From positions 1 through 64,000 of the forward strand of contig USRX01000001.1 in assembly GCA_900557275.1 (NCBI GenBank): a DNA stretch of 64,000 bases, read 5' to 3'. Below, piece after piece: positions 43,095-51,550 of this stretch. How positions within the stretch are numbered: position 1 is the first letter of the stretch; the number at the start of each line of letters is the position of its first letter. Position numbers and translations under genes: made by a program. The notes beneath the pieces are model-generated. The model was not told the DNA's origin. It worked only from the letters and a program-made list of their open reading frames with translations, and ran no database searches. This DNA is from an uncultured Roseburia sp. GTDB taxonomy: Bacteria; Bacillota_A; Clostridia; Lachnospirales; Lachnospiraceae.

Positions 43095-43400
43095 ATGAAA
43101 CACGATATCACAAAGATCAATGAGACAACCCCTCATACCGGTCTGACAGAAGGAATGCATATCTGCGCGACCGGAACATCCAAATTGTTTAAGACCGGAG
43201 AATGGAGAAACTTCACTCCGGATTATCATGAAGACAAGTGTAAACAGTGTCTGCTGTGCGCACCGGTCTGTCCGGACAGCAGCATTCCTGTAACTGAAGG
43301 CAAACGTGCAGGCTTTGACCTGGATCACTGTAAAGGCTGCGGTATCTGCGCAAAAGTATGCCCGTTTGGCGCAATTACAATGAGGGAGGGTGTGAACTAA
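43095..43400 (+). CDS. porD: 2-oxoacid:ferredoxin oxidoreductase, delta (ferredoxin-like) subunit
   Basis: A 101-residue subunit with two [4Fe-4S] motifs, CKQCLLCAPVCP and CKGCGICAKVCP. Electrons from the TPP centre pass through it to ferredoxin. The start ATG 43095 has AAGGAGA 5 nt upstream; an in-frame ATG 27 nt earlier has none. The stop codon overlaps the porA start by one base. Confidence 0.94.
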   Translation: MKHDITKINETTPHTGLTEGMHICATGTSKLFKTGEWRNFTPDYHEDKCKQCLLCAPVCPDSSIPVTEGKRAGFDLDHCKGCGICAKVCPFGAITMREGVN

Positions 43401-44593
43401 TGGCAATCAAAGAACGTATGTCAGGAAACGAAGCAGTTTCCTACGCAATCAAACAGATCAATCCGGATGTTATGCCGGCATTCCCAATCACACCGTCTAC
43501 CGAGATTCCTCAGATGGTATCCACATATATTGCAAATGGCGAGATAGATACAGAGTTCGTGCCGGTAGAAAGCGAGCATTCTTCCATGAGTGCAGCTATC
43601 GGCGCATCTGCAGCCGGCGCCCGTACCCTGACAGCTACCTCTTCTGCAGGTCTGGCATTTATGTGGGAGGAACTTCTGCTGGCAGCATCCAATCGTCTTC
43701 CGATAGCGTTGGCGCTGGTTCTTCGTACTATGTCCGGTCCGATCAATATCAACTGTGACCATTCTGATGGTATGGGAGCAAGAGATACCGGCTGGATCCA
43801 GATTTATGCAGAAAATAATCAGGAAGCATACGATAACTTTGTACAGGCTTACCGTATCGCAGAGCACAAGGATGTACATCTTCCAATCATGATCTGTCAG
43901 GATGGATTTATTACCAGCCACGCAGTAGAAAATATCGAGTTGTTGGAAGATGATGTAGTAAAAGAATTCGTTGGAGAATATGAGCCGGAAGATTATCTGT
44001 TAAATCCGAAGCAGCCGATGTCTGTAGGACCGTATGCCGTTACCCATTATGTTATGGAGGCAAAGAAAAATCAGCTGATTGCTCTGGAAAATGCAAAGCA
44101 GGTTATTCTTGATGTTGCTGATGAATATGCAAAGATTTCCGGCAGACAGTACGGACTTTTTGAACAATACAGAACCGAAGATGCAGATTATATCATGCTG
44201 ATGATCGGCTCTGCCGCAGGAACGACAAAAAATGCGGTAGATGAACTTCGCGAGCAGGGCATGAAAGTCGGTCTCCTGAAACTGCGTGTATTCCGCCCGT
44301 TCCCGGCAAAAGAGATTGCAGAAGCACTGAAAAACTGCAAAGCAGTCGCAATTCTGGATCGTTGTGAGAGCTACAATGGTAATGGTGGCGTACTGGGCAG
44401 TGAAGTGACAGCAGCACTTTACCAGAATAAGATTGTTGAACCGGAAGCAATCAATTATATTTACGGTCTTGGCGGACGTGATTTTACTGTAGAAGATGCA
44501 GAAGGCGTATTTAAAGAGTTACAGGATATCGTAGAGAACGGAAAACCGGTCGAGCAGTTTAAATACATCGGTCTGAGAGAAGAGGAGGCATAA
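43400..44593 (+). CDS. porA: 2-oxoacid:ferredoxin oxidoreductase, alpha subunit
   Basis: A 397-residue alpha subunit: MSGNEAVSYAIKQINPDV, PAFPITPSTEIPQM, VPVESEHSSMSAAIGASAAG and TATSSAGLAFMWEELLLAA. The C-terminal domain contains LKLRVFRPFPAKEIAEAL. Start ATG 43400 overlaps the delta stop (TAATG) with GGAGGG upstream. The pattern is closest to pyruvate-type enzymes, but 2-oxoisovalerate or arylpyruvate cannot be excluded. Confidence 0.93.
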   Translation: MAIKERMSGNEAVSYAIKQINPDVMPAFPITPSTEIPQMVSTYIANGEIDTEFVPVESEHSSMSAAIGASAAGARTLTATSSAGLAFMWEELLLAASNRLPIALALVLRTMSGPININCDHSDGMGARDTGWIQIYAENNQEAYDNFVQAYRIAEHKDVHLPIMICQDGFITSHAVENIELLEDDVVKEFVGEYEPEDYLLNPKQPMSVGPYAVTHYVMEAKKNQLIALENAKQVILDVADEYAKISGRQYGLFEQYRTEDADYIMLMIGSAAGTTKNAVDELREQGMKVGLLKLRVFRPFPAKEIAEALKNCKAVAILDRCESYNGNGGVLGSEVTAALYQNKIVEPEAINYIYGLGGRDFTVEDAEGVFKELQDIVENGKPVEQFKYIGLREEEA

Positions 44594-44594
44594 G

Positions 44595-45536
44595 ATGAGC
44601 GGATATAATTTTAAAGAAGTAATGAGTAAACCGGAACGTCTTGCCCCGGGACACAGAATGTGTGCAGGCTGTGGCGCAACCATCGCAGTGCGTGCCGTAC
44701 TCCGTGCCCTTCACGAAGGCGATCATGCTGTTATCGGAAATGCGACCGGATGTCTGGAAGTATCTTCTTTCATGTATCCATATACTTCATGGGAAGACAG
44801 CTATATCCACAATGCATTTGAGAATGCAGGATCTACCTTAAGTGGTGTAGAGGCTGCCTACAAAGCACTGAAAAAACGTGGCAAGATTCCGGCAGACGAA
44901 ACATTTAAATTTATTACATTCGGTGGAGACGGCGGTACGTATGATATCGGATTCCAGTCTCTTTCCGGAGCAATGGAGCGTAATCATGACCTCGTATATG
45001 TCTGCTATGACAATGGCGCATATATGAACACCGGTATCCAGCGTTCTTCCGCAACACCGATGTATGCCGATACAACGACCACACCAGTAGGTAGTCAGTC
45101 CGATGGTAAGATGCAGAACCGGAAAGATCTGGCAAGCATTATCGCAGACCATGACGTTCCGTATGTGGCACAGTCCACACTTCTTGGAACTTTTTCCGAT
45201 CTTCATCAGAAAGCAGAGAAAGCCATCTACACCGAAGGTGCAGCATTCCTGAACATCATGACTCCATGTCCGCGTGGATGGAGATATGATACACCGGAGA
45301 TCATGAACATCTGTAAACTGGCAGTAGATACCTGCTACTGGCCACTGTTTGAAGTGGATCATGGTAAATGGATCCTGAACTATGAGCCGAAGAAAAAACT
45401 TCCAATTGAAGATTTCTTAAGAGCCCAGGGACGTTTCAAACATCTGTTCAAACCGGGTAACGAGCATCTCATCGAGCAGTTCCAGGCAGAAGTAGACCGC
45501 AGATGGGAAGATCTGCTGTATAAATGTGCGAGATAA
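44595..45536 (+). CDS. porB: 2-oxoacid:ferredoxin oxidoreductase, beta (TPP-binding) subunit
   Basis: A 313-residue beta subunit. It has RMCAGCGATIAVR, IGNATGCLEVSS and the TPP/Mg motif GDGGTYDIGFQSLSGAMERN ending in DNGAYMNTG. Further cysteines (for example PCPRGW) would complete its Fe-S site. GAGGAGG precedes the ATG, one base after the porA stop codon. It resembles PorB of archaeal and Thermotoga four-subunit pyruvate synthases. Confidence 0.93.
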   Translation: MSGYNFKEVMSKPERLAPGHRMCAGCGATIAVRAVLRALHEGDHAVIGNATGCLEVSSFMYPYTSWEDSYIHNAFENAGSTLSGVEAAYKALKKRGKIPADETFKFITFGGDGGTYDIGFQSLSGAMERNHDLVYVCYDNGAYMNTGIQRSSATPMYADTTTTPVGSQSDGKMQNRKDLASIIADHDVPYVAQSTLLGTFSDLHQKAEKAIYTEGAAFLNIMTPCPRGWRYDTPEIMNICKLAVDTCYWPLFEVDHGKWILNYEPKKKLPIEDFLRAQGRFKHLFKPGNEHLIEQFQAEVDRRWEDLLYKCAR

Positions 45537-45539
45537 AAA

Positions 45540-46433
45540 ATGACATTATTATCTTATCAGGTATTTCAGGCGGTAGTCGAACAGGGAAGTTTTCGAAAAG
45601 CTGCACAGGTGTTGAATCTGACCCCATCTGCTGTCAGCCATGCTATTACATCAATGGAACAGGAACTGGGATTTACGATTTTTACCAGAAGCAAATCTGG
45701 AATTTCTCTGACGAATTATGGAGAGACGTTGCAGCCCTATATTAATGCCGTCTTGAACAGCGAGGAAAGTCTGAATCAGGCGGTATCCAAGCTGAACGGA
45801 TTACAGCAGGGAGTTGTAAAGGTCGGCTGTTTTTCCAGCGTCTGCACGAACTGGATGACGGATATCATTGAATCTTTTCAGGTAAAATATCCGGGTATCA
45901 GTCTGGAAGTCTATCAGGGAACCTATGCGGATGTATCCCACTGGATCAAGACAGGGATCGTAGATATGGGATTTCTCTCATTGTCCAGTGCAGAAGATCT
46001 CCCCATCGAACCATTGTACATAGACCCGCTGCTTTGCGTTGTGCCGAAGGGATTTCCAAAGGACAGATCCAGCAAAAGCATGACGATCGCAGAGATGCGG
46101 GATCGGGTCTTTGTATCTCAGATGGAGACAACAGATGCGGATATCCAGAACTTTCTCCATGAAAACCATCTGAATGTGCAGTCTGATTATCATGTGGTGG
46201 ATGATTTGTCTACTATTGCGATCGTATCAAAGGGATTTGGAATCTGTATCATGCCGGAAATGGTTATGAACGATATTCCATATTCCGTAGACTGTTATCC
46301 CACAGAGCCGGAAGCTTGCCGTATTATCGGCATCTCAGTATTGAATCCGGACTTTATGGCGCCGGCGGTACAGACACTGTACGGGCATATTATACAGAAA
46401 TACCAGGAAGCGGAGTTTGCGGAACAGAAGTAG
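45540..46433 (+). CDS. LysR family transcriptional regulator linked to the por operon
   Basis: A 297-residue LysR-type regulator with helix-turn-helix SFRKAAQVLNLTPSAVSHAI (residues 18-37) and an effector domain from about residue 90. Its ATG lies 3 bp after the porB stop with no clear ribosome binding site, so it is probably translationally coupled to porB. A regulator at the 3' end of its own operon suggests feedback. The palindrome over the por promoter could be its site, although that palindrome does not show the usual LysR T-N11-A spacing. Confidence 0.9.
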   Translation: MTLLSYQVFQAVVEQGSFRKAAQVLNLTPSAVSHAITSMEQELGFTIFTRSKSGISLTNYGETLQPYINAVLNSEESLNQAVSKLNGLQQGVVKVGCFSSVCTNWMTDIIESFQVKYPGISLEVYQGTYADVSHWIKTGIVDMGFLSLSSAEDLPIEPLYIDPLLCVVPKGFPKDRSSKSMTIAEMRDRVFVSQMETTDADIQNFLHENHLNVQSDYHVVDDLSTIAIVSKGFGICIMPEMVMNDIPYSVDCYPTEPEACRIIGISVLNPDFMAPAVQTLYGHIIQKYQEAEFAEQK

Positions 46434-46744
46434 ATGGTTAGATGTATATGATGCACTGGCTGAAAAAGTAACTTTGAAGCCTGTGGAGATGTAGATTACG
46501 AGGTCTGTGAAGTAGGAAGCCCATTGGCTTTAGACAATGGGGAGTTCACATGAAAGAAGATTTTCTGTGGAAGATGACATGCTGTTGTATCAGATTCAGA
46601 AGAGTGAGTGCATGAGAAATCTGATATGATGGATGAAATTGTAAGTCAGTAATCTGCAATTGTGCTGTGGCATAAATAATGGAAAGATATATCGGATATC
46701 TTGACATAGCAAAAGATCCGATGTAGTATAATAATCGTGATAGC
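46434..46744. other. Gene-free stretch after the LysR gene
   Basis: No coding frame with a ribosome binding site and no recognised RNA gene. Terminators follow at its right end. Confidence 0.4.
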
Positions 46745-46779
46745 AAAGGCGCTGCAAGTTGATTGCAGTGCCTTTTTTT
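46745..46779 (+). terminator. Intrinsic terminator
   Basis: AAAGGCGCTGCAA pairs with TTGCAGTGCCTTT (one G-T pair), followed by more T. It probably ends the por-LysR transcript. Confidence 0.8.
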
Positions 46780-46809
46780 GCAAAACTCACTCATAACATA
46801 TAGCTCATG

Positions 46810-46844
46810 GAAAGGGGAATCTCTGCATCAGAGATTCCCCTTTC
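46810..46844. terminator. 16-bp perfect hairpin with 3-nt loop
   Basis: GAAAGGGGAATCTCTG and CAGAGATTCCCCTTTC pair perfectly around CAT. The T-run is weak (TTTC), so it may be a terminator or an RNA-stability element. Confidence 0.6.
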
Positions 46845-46856
46845 GTTAAAATATAA

Positions 46857-46887
46857 GAACCGGCAGCGCCACAGGCACCGCCGGTTC
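46857..46887. terminator. GC-rich hairpin
   Basis: GAACCGGCAGCGCC pairs with GGCACCGCCGGTTC except for two positions, around ACA. With the previous hairpin it lies beyond the stop of the small membrane protein on the minus strand. Confidence 0.45.
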
Positions 46888-46981
46888 CGGTAGTATAATA
46901 GGTTTGGAGTAAACATAAATATATAGAAAATCCGTCTGTAAGTTCATTTGAAATCACAGAGGAAGTTCTTTCATAATACCA

Positions 46982-47149
46982 TTAAGAAAGAGAGCGTACT
47001 ACATAAATAATGGCTACGACTACAAGAACAATACAGCATCCGAAAACATTGAAAAATAATTTTTTCTCACGGGAAAGACCTTTTTTCTTCTGAAGCTCCT
47101 GTTCTTTTTCAATATCTTTTTTTGTTTTCTTTTTTACATAATATGCCAT
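46982..47149 (-). CDS. Small single-pass membrane protein
   Basis: A 55-residue protein: a very basic N-terminal half (MAYYVKKKTKKDIEKEQELQ) followed by one hydrophobic helix (CCIVLVVVAIIYVV) and a short polar end. AAAGGA lies 8 nt before the ATG. It begins 17 bp after the MerR gene on the same strand, so the two are probably cotranscribed. Topology would be N-in with the basic part in the cytoplasm. No family is recognised; a role as an accessory to a transporter or stress response would be a guess. Confidence 0.7.
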   Translation of the reverse strand: MAYYVKKKTKKDIEKEQELQKKKGLSREKKLFFNVFGCCIVLVVVAIIYVVRSLS

Positions 47150-47166
47150 TGTTCAATTCCTTTCTA

Positions 47167-48030
47167 TCAGTGTTCCTTCTTTTTGATCGGAATCTGCAGT
47201 TCACAGAAATCCAGCTCGTTGTCATCATCATAGAAGATGGCGTCGATCAGACATTCGTCGTAGATATCGCCTACGACTTCATAATCATTTTCCTCAATCC
47301 AGCGCATCAGTTTGTCAATATGGCTGGTGTCATAAGGCATACCGAATTTTGGCATACAGACATATTCACCGGCTTTTAAAATATGAGAGCCTGGAACATT
47401 ATCCGGAAGATCATGATTTACAATACAGCAACCGCCCGCATGTTTCAGAGGGGTTCCGTTTTCTATTTGATCTTTGAAAATCAATGCTCCCCAGCGTCTG
47501 GACGGAAGAATGCCACATTCCTCAGCTTCATTCCAGATTTTCATCAGTGCAAAATGCAGTTCATAGCGTGTATGGTTGTTTTCATCCCACTCATGATAGA
47601 TCACACGGCGCTCAGGAAAATATTCAATCGTCGGCTTGAAAGCGGTATCAGAATAACCGGTTGCATGTCGGTAAATATCCACCCGTTTTGCAATCTGTTT
47701 TTTCTGCGCTTCAAGTTTTTCGATTTCTGCACTCAGTTTATCGTACTGTGATTCCAGAAGTTCAATGGTAGATTCAGAATTGTTGTAGGCATTGTTCTTC
47801 CGGATGTCGTCCAATGGCATACCAATCGAACGCAAAAAACAAATCTCGCGCAGCTGCGGGATCTGAAGAGTACTGTAGTAGCGATAGCCATTTTTGTCAT
47901 CGATGATTTCAGGCTTAAACAGATCGATTTTATCATAATAGATCAGAGTCTGTCTGCTGATATCATGGATCTGCGCCATTTCAGAAATGGACAGTTTTCG
48001 GTTAATAGAAGCGTAATTTGAAATACACAT
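47167..48030 (-). CDS. MerR family regulator with GyrI-like effector domain
   Basis: A 287-residue regulator. The N-terminal MerR winged helix (SISEMAQIHDISRQTLIYYD, then GYRYYSTLQIPQLREI) is followed by a coiled coil (about residues 85-115). The C-terminal GyrI/BmrR-like ligand-binding domain ends in a Cys/Asp-rich stretch. GGGGTGA precedes the ATG. This class often senses drugs or small organic molecules. The only evident operon partner is the small membrane protein. Confidence 0.92.
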   Translation of the reverse strand: MCISNYASINRKLSISEMAQIHDISRQTLIYYDKIDLFKPEIIDDKNGYRYYSTLQIPQLREICFLRSIGMPLDDIRKNNAYNNSESTIELLESQYDKLSAEIEKLEAQKKQIAKRVDIYRHATGYSDTAFKPTIEYFPERRVIYHEWDENNHTRYELHFALMKIWNEAEECGILPSRRWGALIFKDQIENGTPLKHAGGCCIVNHDLPDNVPGSHILKAGEYVCMPKFGMPYDTSHIDKLMRWIEENDYEVVGDIYDECLIDAIFYDDDNELDFCELQIPIKKKEH

Positions 48031-48264
48031 ATTCTCACCCCAATAAAATTCTGCTAATCATTTTCCTCATGTAGCATATGATAATTCTTATGTACATTAT
48101 AAGCAAATGTTATCATAAACGCTACTTACATTATATAAAATTTGGTAAAATTGCAGTTATGCAGGATGTGGGAAACGTTATTTGATTTTCGCATAACAAT
48201 GACAAAACGCTCATATTTTATGGCGTTTTGTCTGATATTATCCAATAAAAAAGTTTGCCAGGAC

Positions 48265-48876
48265 TTACTGGTTATCCGGATTCCATCTGCGGAATTTATG
48301 GAATTCAATACCAAAAGAATCAAGAATCTTTCCGGTCATATGGTCAATCATATCCTGAACAGTTTTCGGATGATTATAGTATGTCTGCATTGGAGGCATG
48401 ATAACAGCACCCATTTCGGAAAGAGAGAGCATGTTCCGCAGATGAATCGTGTTAAAAGGAGTCTCTCTTGCCACAAGGATCAGTTTTCTGCGTTCTTTTA
48501 AGATAACGTCTGCAGCCCGCAGAAGCAGGGTATCGGAATAACCATTTGCAATACCGGACAGTGTTTTCATACTGCACGGAACGACAACCATTCCTTCGGT
48601 CTTAAAGGTACCACTGGCGATGGCAGCGCCGATATTGCTGTTGTCATATACTTCATCTGCCATGGCTTTGACCTCTTCCACCGTATATTTTGATTCCATT
48701 TCGATCGTTTTTTCACCACCACGAGAGATGACAAGGCAGCTGTTCCAGTCAGGAATCTCCTTAAGAGCCTGTAAGACGCCGATTGCTAATGGGATGCCGC
48801 TGGCACCGCTGATACCTATTACTAAACGTTTCATGTATGATTTTGGTATATCATAAATGATCAGCCTGACTGTCAC
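48265..48876 (-). CDS. ubiX: Flavin prenyltransferase UbiX/LpdB type
   Basis: A 203-residue protein (or 189 from the internal ATG at 48834) that makes prenylated FMN for UbiD-type decarboxylases. It has the UbiX motifs IGISGASGIPLAIGVLQ, VVPCSMKTLSGIANGYSD, LLLRAADVILKERRKLILV and RETPFNTIHLRNML. The first ATG of the canonical N-terminus (MKRLVIGISGASG) has no ribosome binding site. GTG 48876 instead overlaps the stop of a three-codon upstream frame that has a good site. It diverges from the lpdC-like gene and is the only UbiX in the window, so it probably serves both decarboxylases. Confidence 0.92.
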   Translation of the reverse strand: MTVRLIIYDIPKSYMKRLVIGISGASGIPLAIGVLQALKEIPDWNSCLVISRGGEKTIEMESKYTVEEVKAMADEVYDNSNIGAAIASGTFKTEGMVVVPCSMKTLSGIANGYSDTLLLRAADVILKERRKLILVARETPFNTIHLRNMLSLSEMGAVIMPPMQTYYNHPKTVQDMIDHMTGKILDSFGIEFHKFRRWNPDNQ

Positions 48877-48898
48877 TTATACATATACCGTCTCCTTT
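48873..48898 (-). promoter_or_regulatory. Three-codon upstream frame coupled to ubiX
   Basis: AAAGGAG (48898-48892) is 7 nt before ATG (48884), giving ATG TAT AAG TGA. Its stop TGA shares bases with the GTG start of ubiX (GTGA). Translation of ubiX may depend on termination-reinitiation here. Confidence 0.5.
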
Positions 48899-49096
48899 CT
48901 ACAGCCTTTTTATGTGAGGCTGATTATGTTATCATTATGTTGATATAGATGTATGTCTTAAAAAAGAAAACAGTACTTTGATAAATCCTAAACAAGCCCT
49001 AGTGTAACATGCCAGAGTAATGTCAGTCAAAAAAAATAATGCACAAATATCGATGAAAAAAATTGTGAATAAATTTATGCAAAAAACAGTTTCTGT

Positions 49097-49120
49097 ATAA
49101 CCGCTATACGGTGTTATAAT
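49097..49120 (+). promoter_or_regulatory. Activator-type operator and -10 box upstream of lpdC
   Basis: ATAACCGCTATACGGTGTTAT has inverted ends ATAAC/GTTAT with 11 nt between them, like a LysR T-N11-A site. It overlaps the -10 box TATAAT (49115-49120). No good -35 hexamer is present, which fits an activated promoter. Confidence 0.5.
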
Positions 49121-49176
49121 TTATGCAATCTAAAGTTTTTTAGAACATAAAGGATTAAGGAATAGGAGGATTTTGT

Positions 49177-50649
49177 ATGAGCAGTGTAAATGATCTGCGT
49201 TCCGCAATTGAACTGATCAAGTCAATTCCGGGAGAGTATGTTGAAACAGACGTTGAGGTAGATCCGAAAGCGGAGTTGTCTGGCGTATATCGTTATGTAG
49301 GAGCAGCAGGAACCGTTATGCGTCCTACAAAAGTTGGTCCGGCTATGATGTTTAACACAATCAAAGGACATCCGGATGCAAGAGTAATCATCGGTATGCT
49401 TGCAAGCCGTAAGAGAGTAGCTGCATTACTGGGAACAGAACCGGAGAAACTGGGATTTTACCTGAAAGATGCTGTTAAAAACCCAATTCCGCCAGTAGAT
49501 TTCACAGGCGAGAAAGCTCCATGTCAGGAAGTTATCCATTACGCAACAGATGAGGGATTTGATATCCGTAAGATCGTTCCGGCACCGACCAATACACCGG
49601 AAGATGCAGGTCCGTATATTACAATGGGTCTTTGCTATGGTACAGATCCGGAGAACGGAGATTCTGACGTAACAATTCACAGACTGTGTCTCCAGAGTGA
49701 AGATGAGCTGTCTATGTGGATTACACCGGGTGCAAGACACCTTGGCGCATTCTATGACAAATATGAGAAGATGGACAAACCAATGCCGATCTCTATCAGC
49801 ATCGGTCTTGATCCGGCTATCTACCTTGCAGCAGGATTTGAGCCGCCTACAACACCAATCGGATACAACGAGCTCGGATGTGCAGGCGCAATCCGTAAAC
49901 AGCCGGTAGAGCTTGTAAACTGTCTTACAATCGGTGAGAAAGCAGTAGCAAACGCTGAGTACGTTATCGAAGGTCTTCTGATGCCTCACGAGAGAGTACC
50001 GGAAGATCGTTCTACAGGAACAGGAAAAGCTATGCCGGAATTCCCGGGACAGACTGGTCCTGCACCGATGGTTCCGATCATCAAAGTTAAAGCAGTAACT
50101 CACAGAGTAAACCCGATCATGCAGACAACTATCGGACCATCCGAAGAGCATGTACATATGGCTGGTCTTCCGACAGAAGCAAGTATCATTAATATGGTAG
50201 AGACAGCTATGCCAGGTCGTCTGTTAAATGTTTACGCTCATCCATCAGGAGGCGGAAAATATCTTGCAATCCTGCAGTTCAAGAAGAGCGTACCGAGTGA
50301 TGAGGGACGTCAGCGTCAGGCTGCACTCCTTGCATTCTCTGCATTCAACGAACTGAAACATGTTATTCTTGTTGACGAAGATGTAGATCCGTTCGACAGC
50401 AACGATGTATTATGGGCTCTGAATACCCGTTATCAGGGAGACATCGACACCATCTTTATCCCAGGTGTAAGATGCCATCCGCTGGATCATACACAGGAGA
50501 CATCCTACAATCCGATGATCAGAGACAAAGGTATTTCCTGCAAGACAATCTTTGACTGCACAATGCCATTTGGTCTGAAAGATCATTTCCAGAGATCTCA
50601 GTTCCTTGAAGTAGATCCGAAGAAATGGCTTCCGGATATGTTTGATTAA
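49177..50649 (+). CDS. lpdC: Gallate decarboxylase-type UbiD enzyme (LpdC-like)
   Basis: A 490-residue UbiD-family decarboxylase resembling the gallate/protocatechuate enzyme LpdC of lactobacilli: AELSGVYRYVGAAGTVMRPT, PAPTNTPEDAGPYIT, DVTIHR (catalytic Arg), FEPPTTPIGYNELG, KAMPEFPGQTGP (catalytic Glu) and GPSEEHVHMAGLPTEASI. The second Glu that BsdC has five residues earlier is Gly here. It needs prenyl-FMN from the divergent ubiX. AGGAGGA precedes the ATG. The expected reaction is gallate to pyrogallol plus CO2; the substrate is inferred from similarity that I recall, not tested. Confidence 0.87.
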   Translation: MSSVNDLRSAIELIKSIPGEYVETDVEVDPKAELSGVYRYVGAAGTVMRPTKVGPAMMFNTIKGHPDARVIIGMLASRKRVAALLGTEPEKLGFYLKDAVKNPIPPVDFTGEKAPCQEVIHYATDEGFDIRKIVPAPTNTPEDAGPYITMGLCYGTDPENGDSDVTIHRLCLQSEDELSMWITPGARHLGAFYDKYEKMDKPMPISISIGLDPAIYLAAGFEPPTTPIGYNELGCAGAIRKQPVELVNCLTIGEKAVANAEYVIEGLLMPHERVPEDRSTGTGKAMPEFPGQTGPAPMVPIIKVKAVTHRVNPIMQTTIGPSEEHVHMAGLPTEASIINMVETAMPGRLLNVYAHPSGGGKYLAILQFKKSVPSDEGRQRQAALLAFSAFNELKHVILVDEDVDPFDSNDVLWALNTRYQGDIDTIFIPGVRCHPLDHTQETSYNPMIRDKGISCKTIFDCTMPFGLKDHFQRSQFLEVDPKKWLPDMFD

Positions 50650-50703
50650 TTCTAAAAGTTGAAATAACAGAACCTATCCTTATATTTTAAACTTTAAAGC
50701 GAG

Positions 50704-50732
50704 ACACCTCTCATTTTATGGGAGGTGTTTTG
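50704..50732 (+). terminator. Terminator after lpdC
   Basis: ACACCTCTCAT pairs with ATGGGAGGTGT (one G-T pair), followed by TTTT. Confidence 0.75.
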
Positions 50733-50847
50733 CTGTTGTTTGGAAAAATTGTTGCATTTTTGTAGTAGGAAAGATACAATAGGTAAGATATAGGGCAGGA
50801 AAAATGCCCTAAAAATGAAAAGATAAAAACGAAGGAGAAACGTTTAT

Positions 50848-51372
50848 ATGAAACGAGTAGAAGATTATGTAAGATCTATTCCGGATTTCCCGGAAGAAGG
50901 CGTGCTGTTTCGCGATATTACCACTGTGATCCAGGATGCAGATGGTTTCCATCTTGCTATTGATGAGATGAAGAAAAAACTGGAAGGTATAGATTTTGAC
51001 GTGATCGCAGGTGCAGAGTCCAGAGGATTTATTTTTGGAGCACCTCTTGCATATGCAATGAACAAAGGTCTGGTACTGATCCGTAAAAAAGGCAAACTTC
51101 CGTGTGAGACAGTATCACAGGAATATGACCTTGAGTATGGCAGTGCTGTGATCGAGATGCACAAAGATTCTATTAAACCAGGTCAGAAAGTCGTTCTTAT
51201 CGATGATCTGATGGCTACCGGCGGAACAGTAGAAGCTGCGATCAAATTGGTAGAGCAGCTTGGCGGCGAAGTCGTAAAAATCGTATTCCTGATGGAGCTT
51301 GCAGGATTAAACGGCAGAGAACGTCTGAAAGGTTATGACGTAGAATCTGTTATTACATATGAGGGCAAATAA
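50848..51372 (+). CDS. apt: Adenine phosphoribosyltransferase
   Basis: A 174-residue purine salvage enzyme that makes AMP from adenine and PRPP. Motifs: IPDFPEEGVLFRDIT, IAGAESRGFIFGAPLA, LIRKKGKLPCETVSQEY and the PRPP loop VVLIDDLMATGGT. Length is normal for bacterial Apt. AAGGAGAAACG precedes the ATG. It is probably monocistronic. Confidence 0.96.
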   Translation: MKRVEDYVRSIPDFPEEGVLFRDITTVIQDADGFHLAIDEMKKKLEGIDFDVIAGAESRGFIFGAPLAYAMNKGLVLIRKKGKLPCETVSQEYDLEYGSAVIEMHKDSIKPGQKVVLIDDLMATGGTVEAAIKLVEQLGGEVVKIVFLMELAGLNGRERLKGYDVESVITYEGK

Positions 51373-51550
51373 CAGAAAGTTTTGTGCTTTTGATGTGTTG
51401 AAAAGGTTAAAGTTGCTGATAAATACAAATAGTAACATTTTTGGAGCTATAAAAGTATGAAAATGTTATTTCAGATAAATGTGGATTACAGAAGATATTG
51501 GATGTACAACGATATATTTATCAAAATTTGTATATAGGAAGGGTAAAGCT

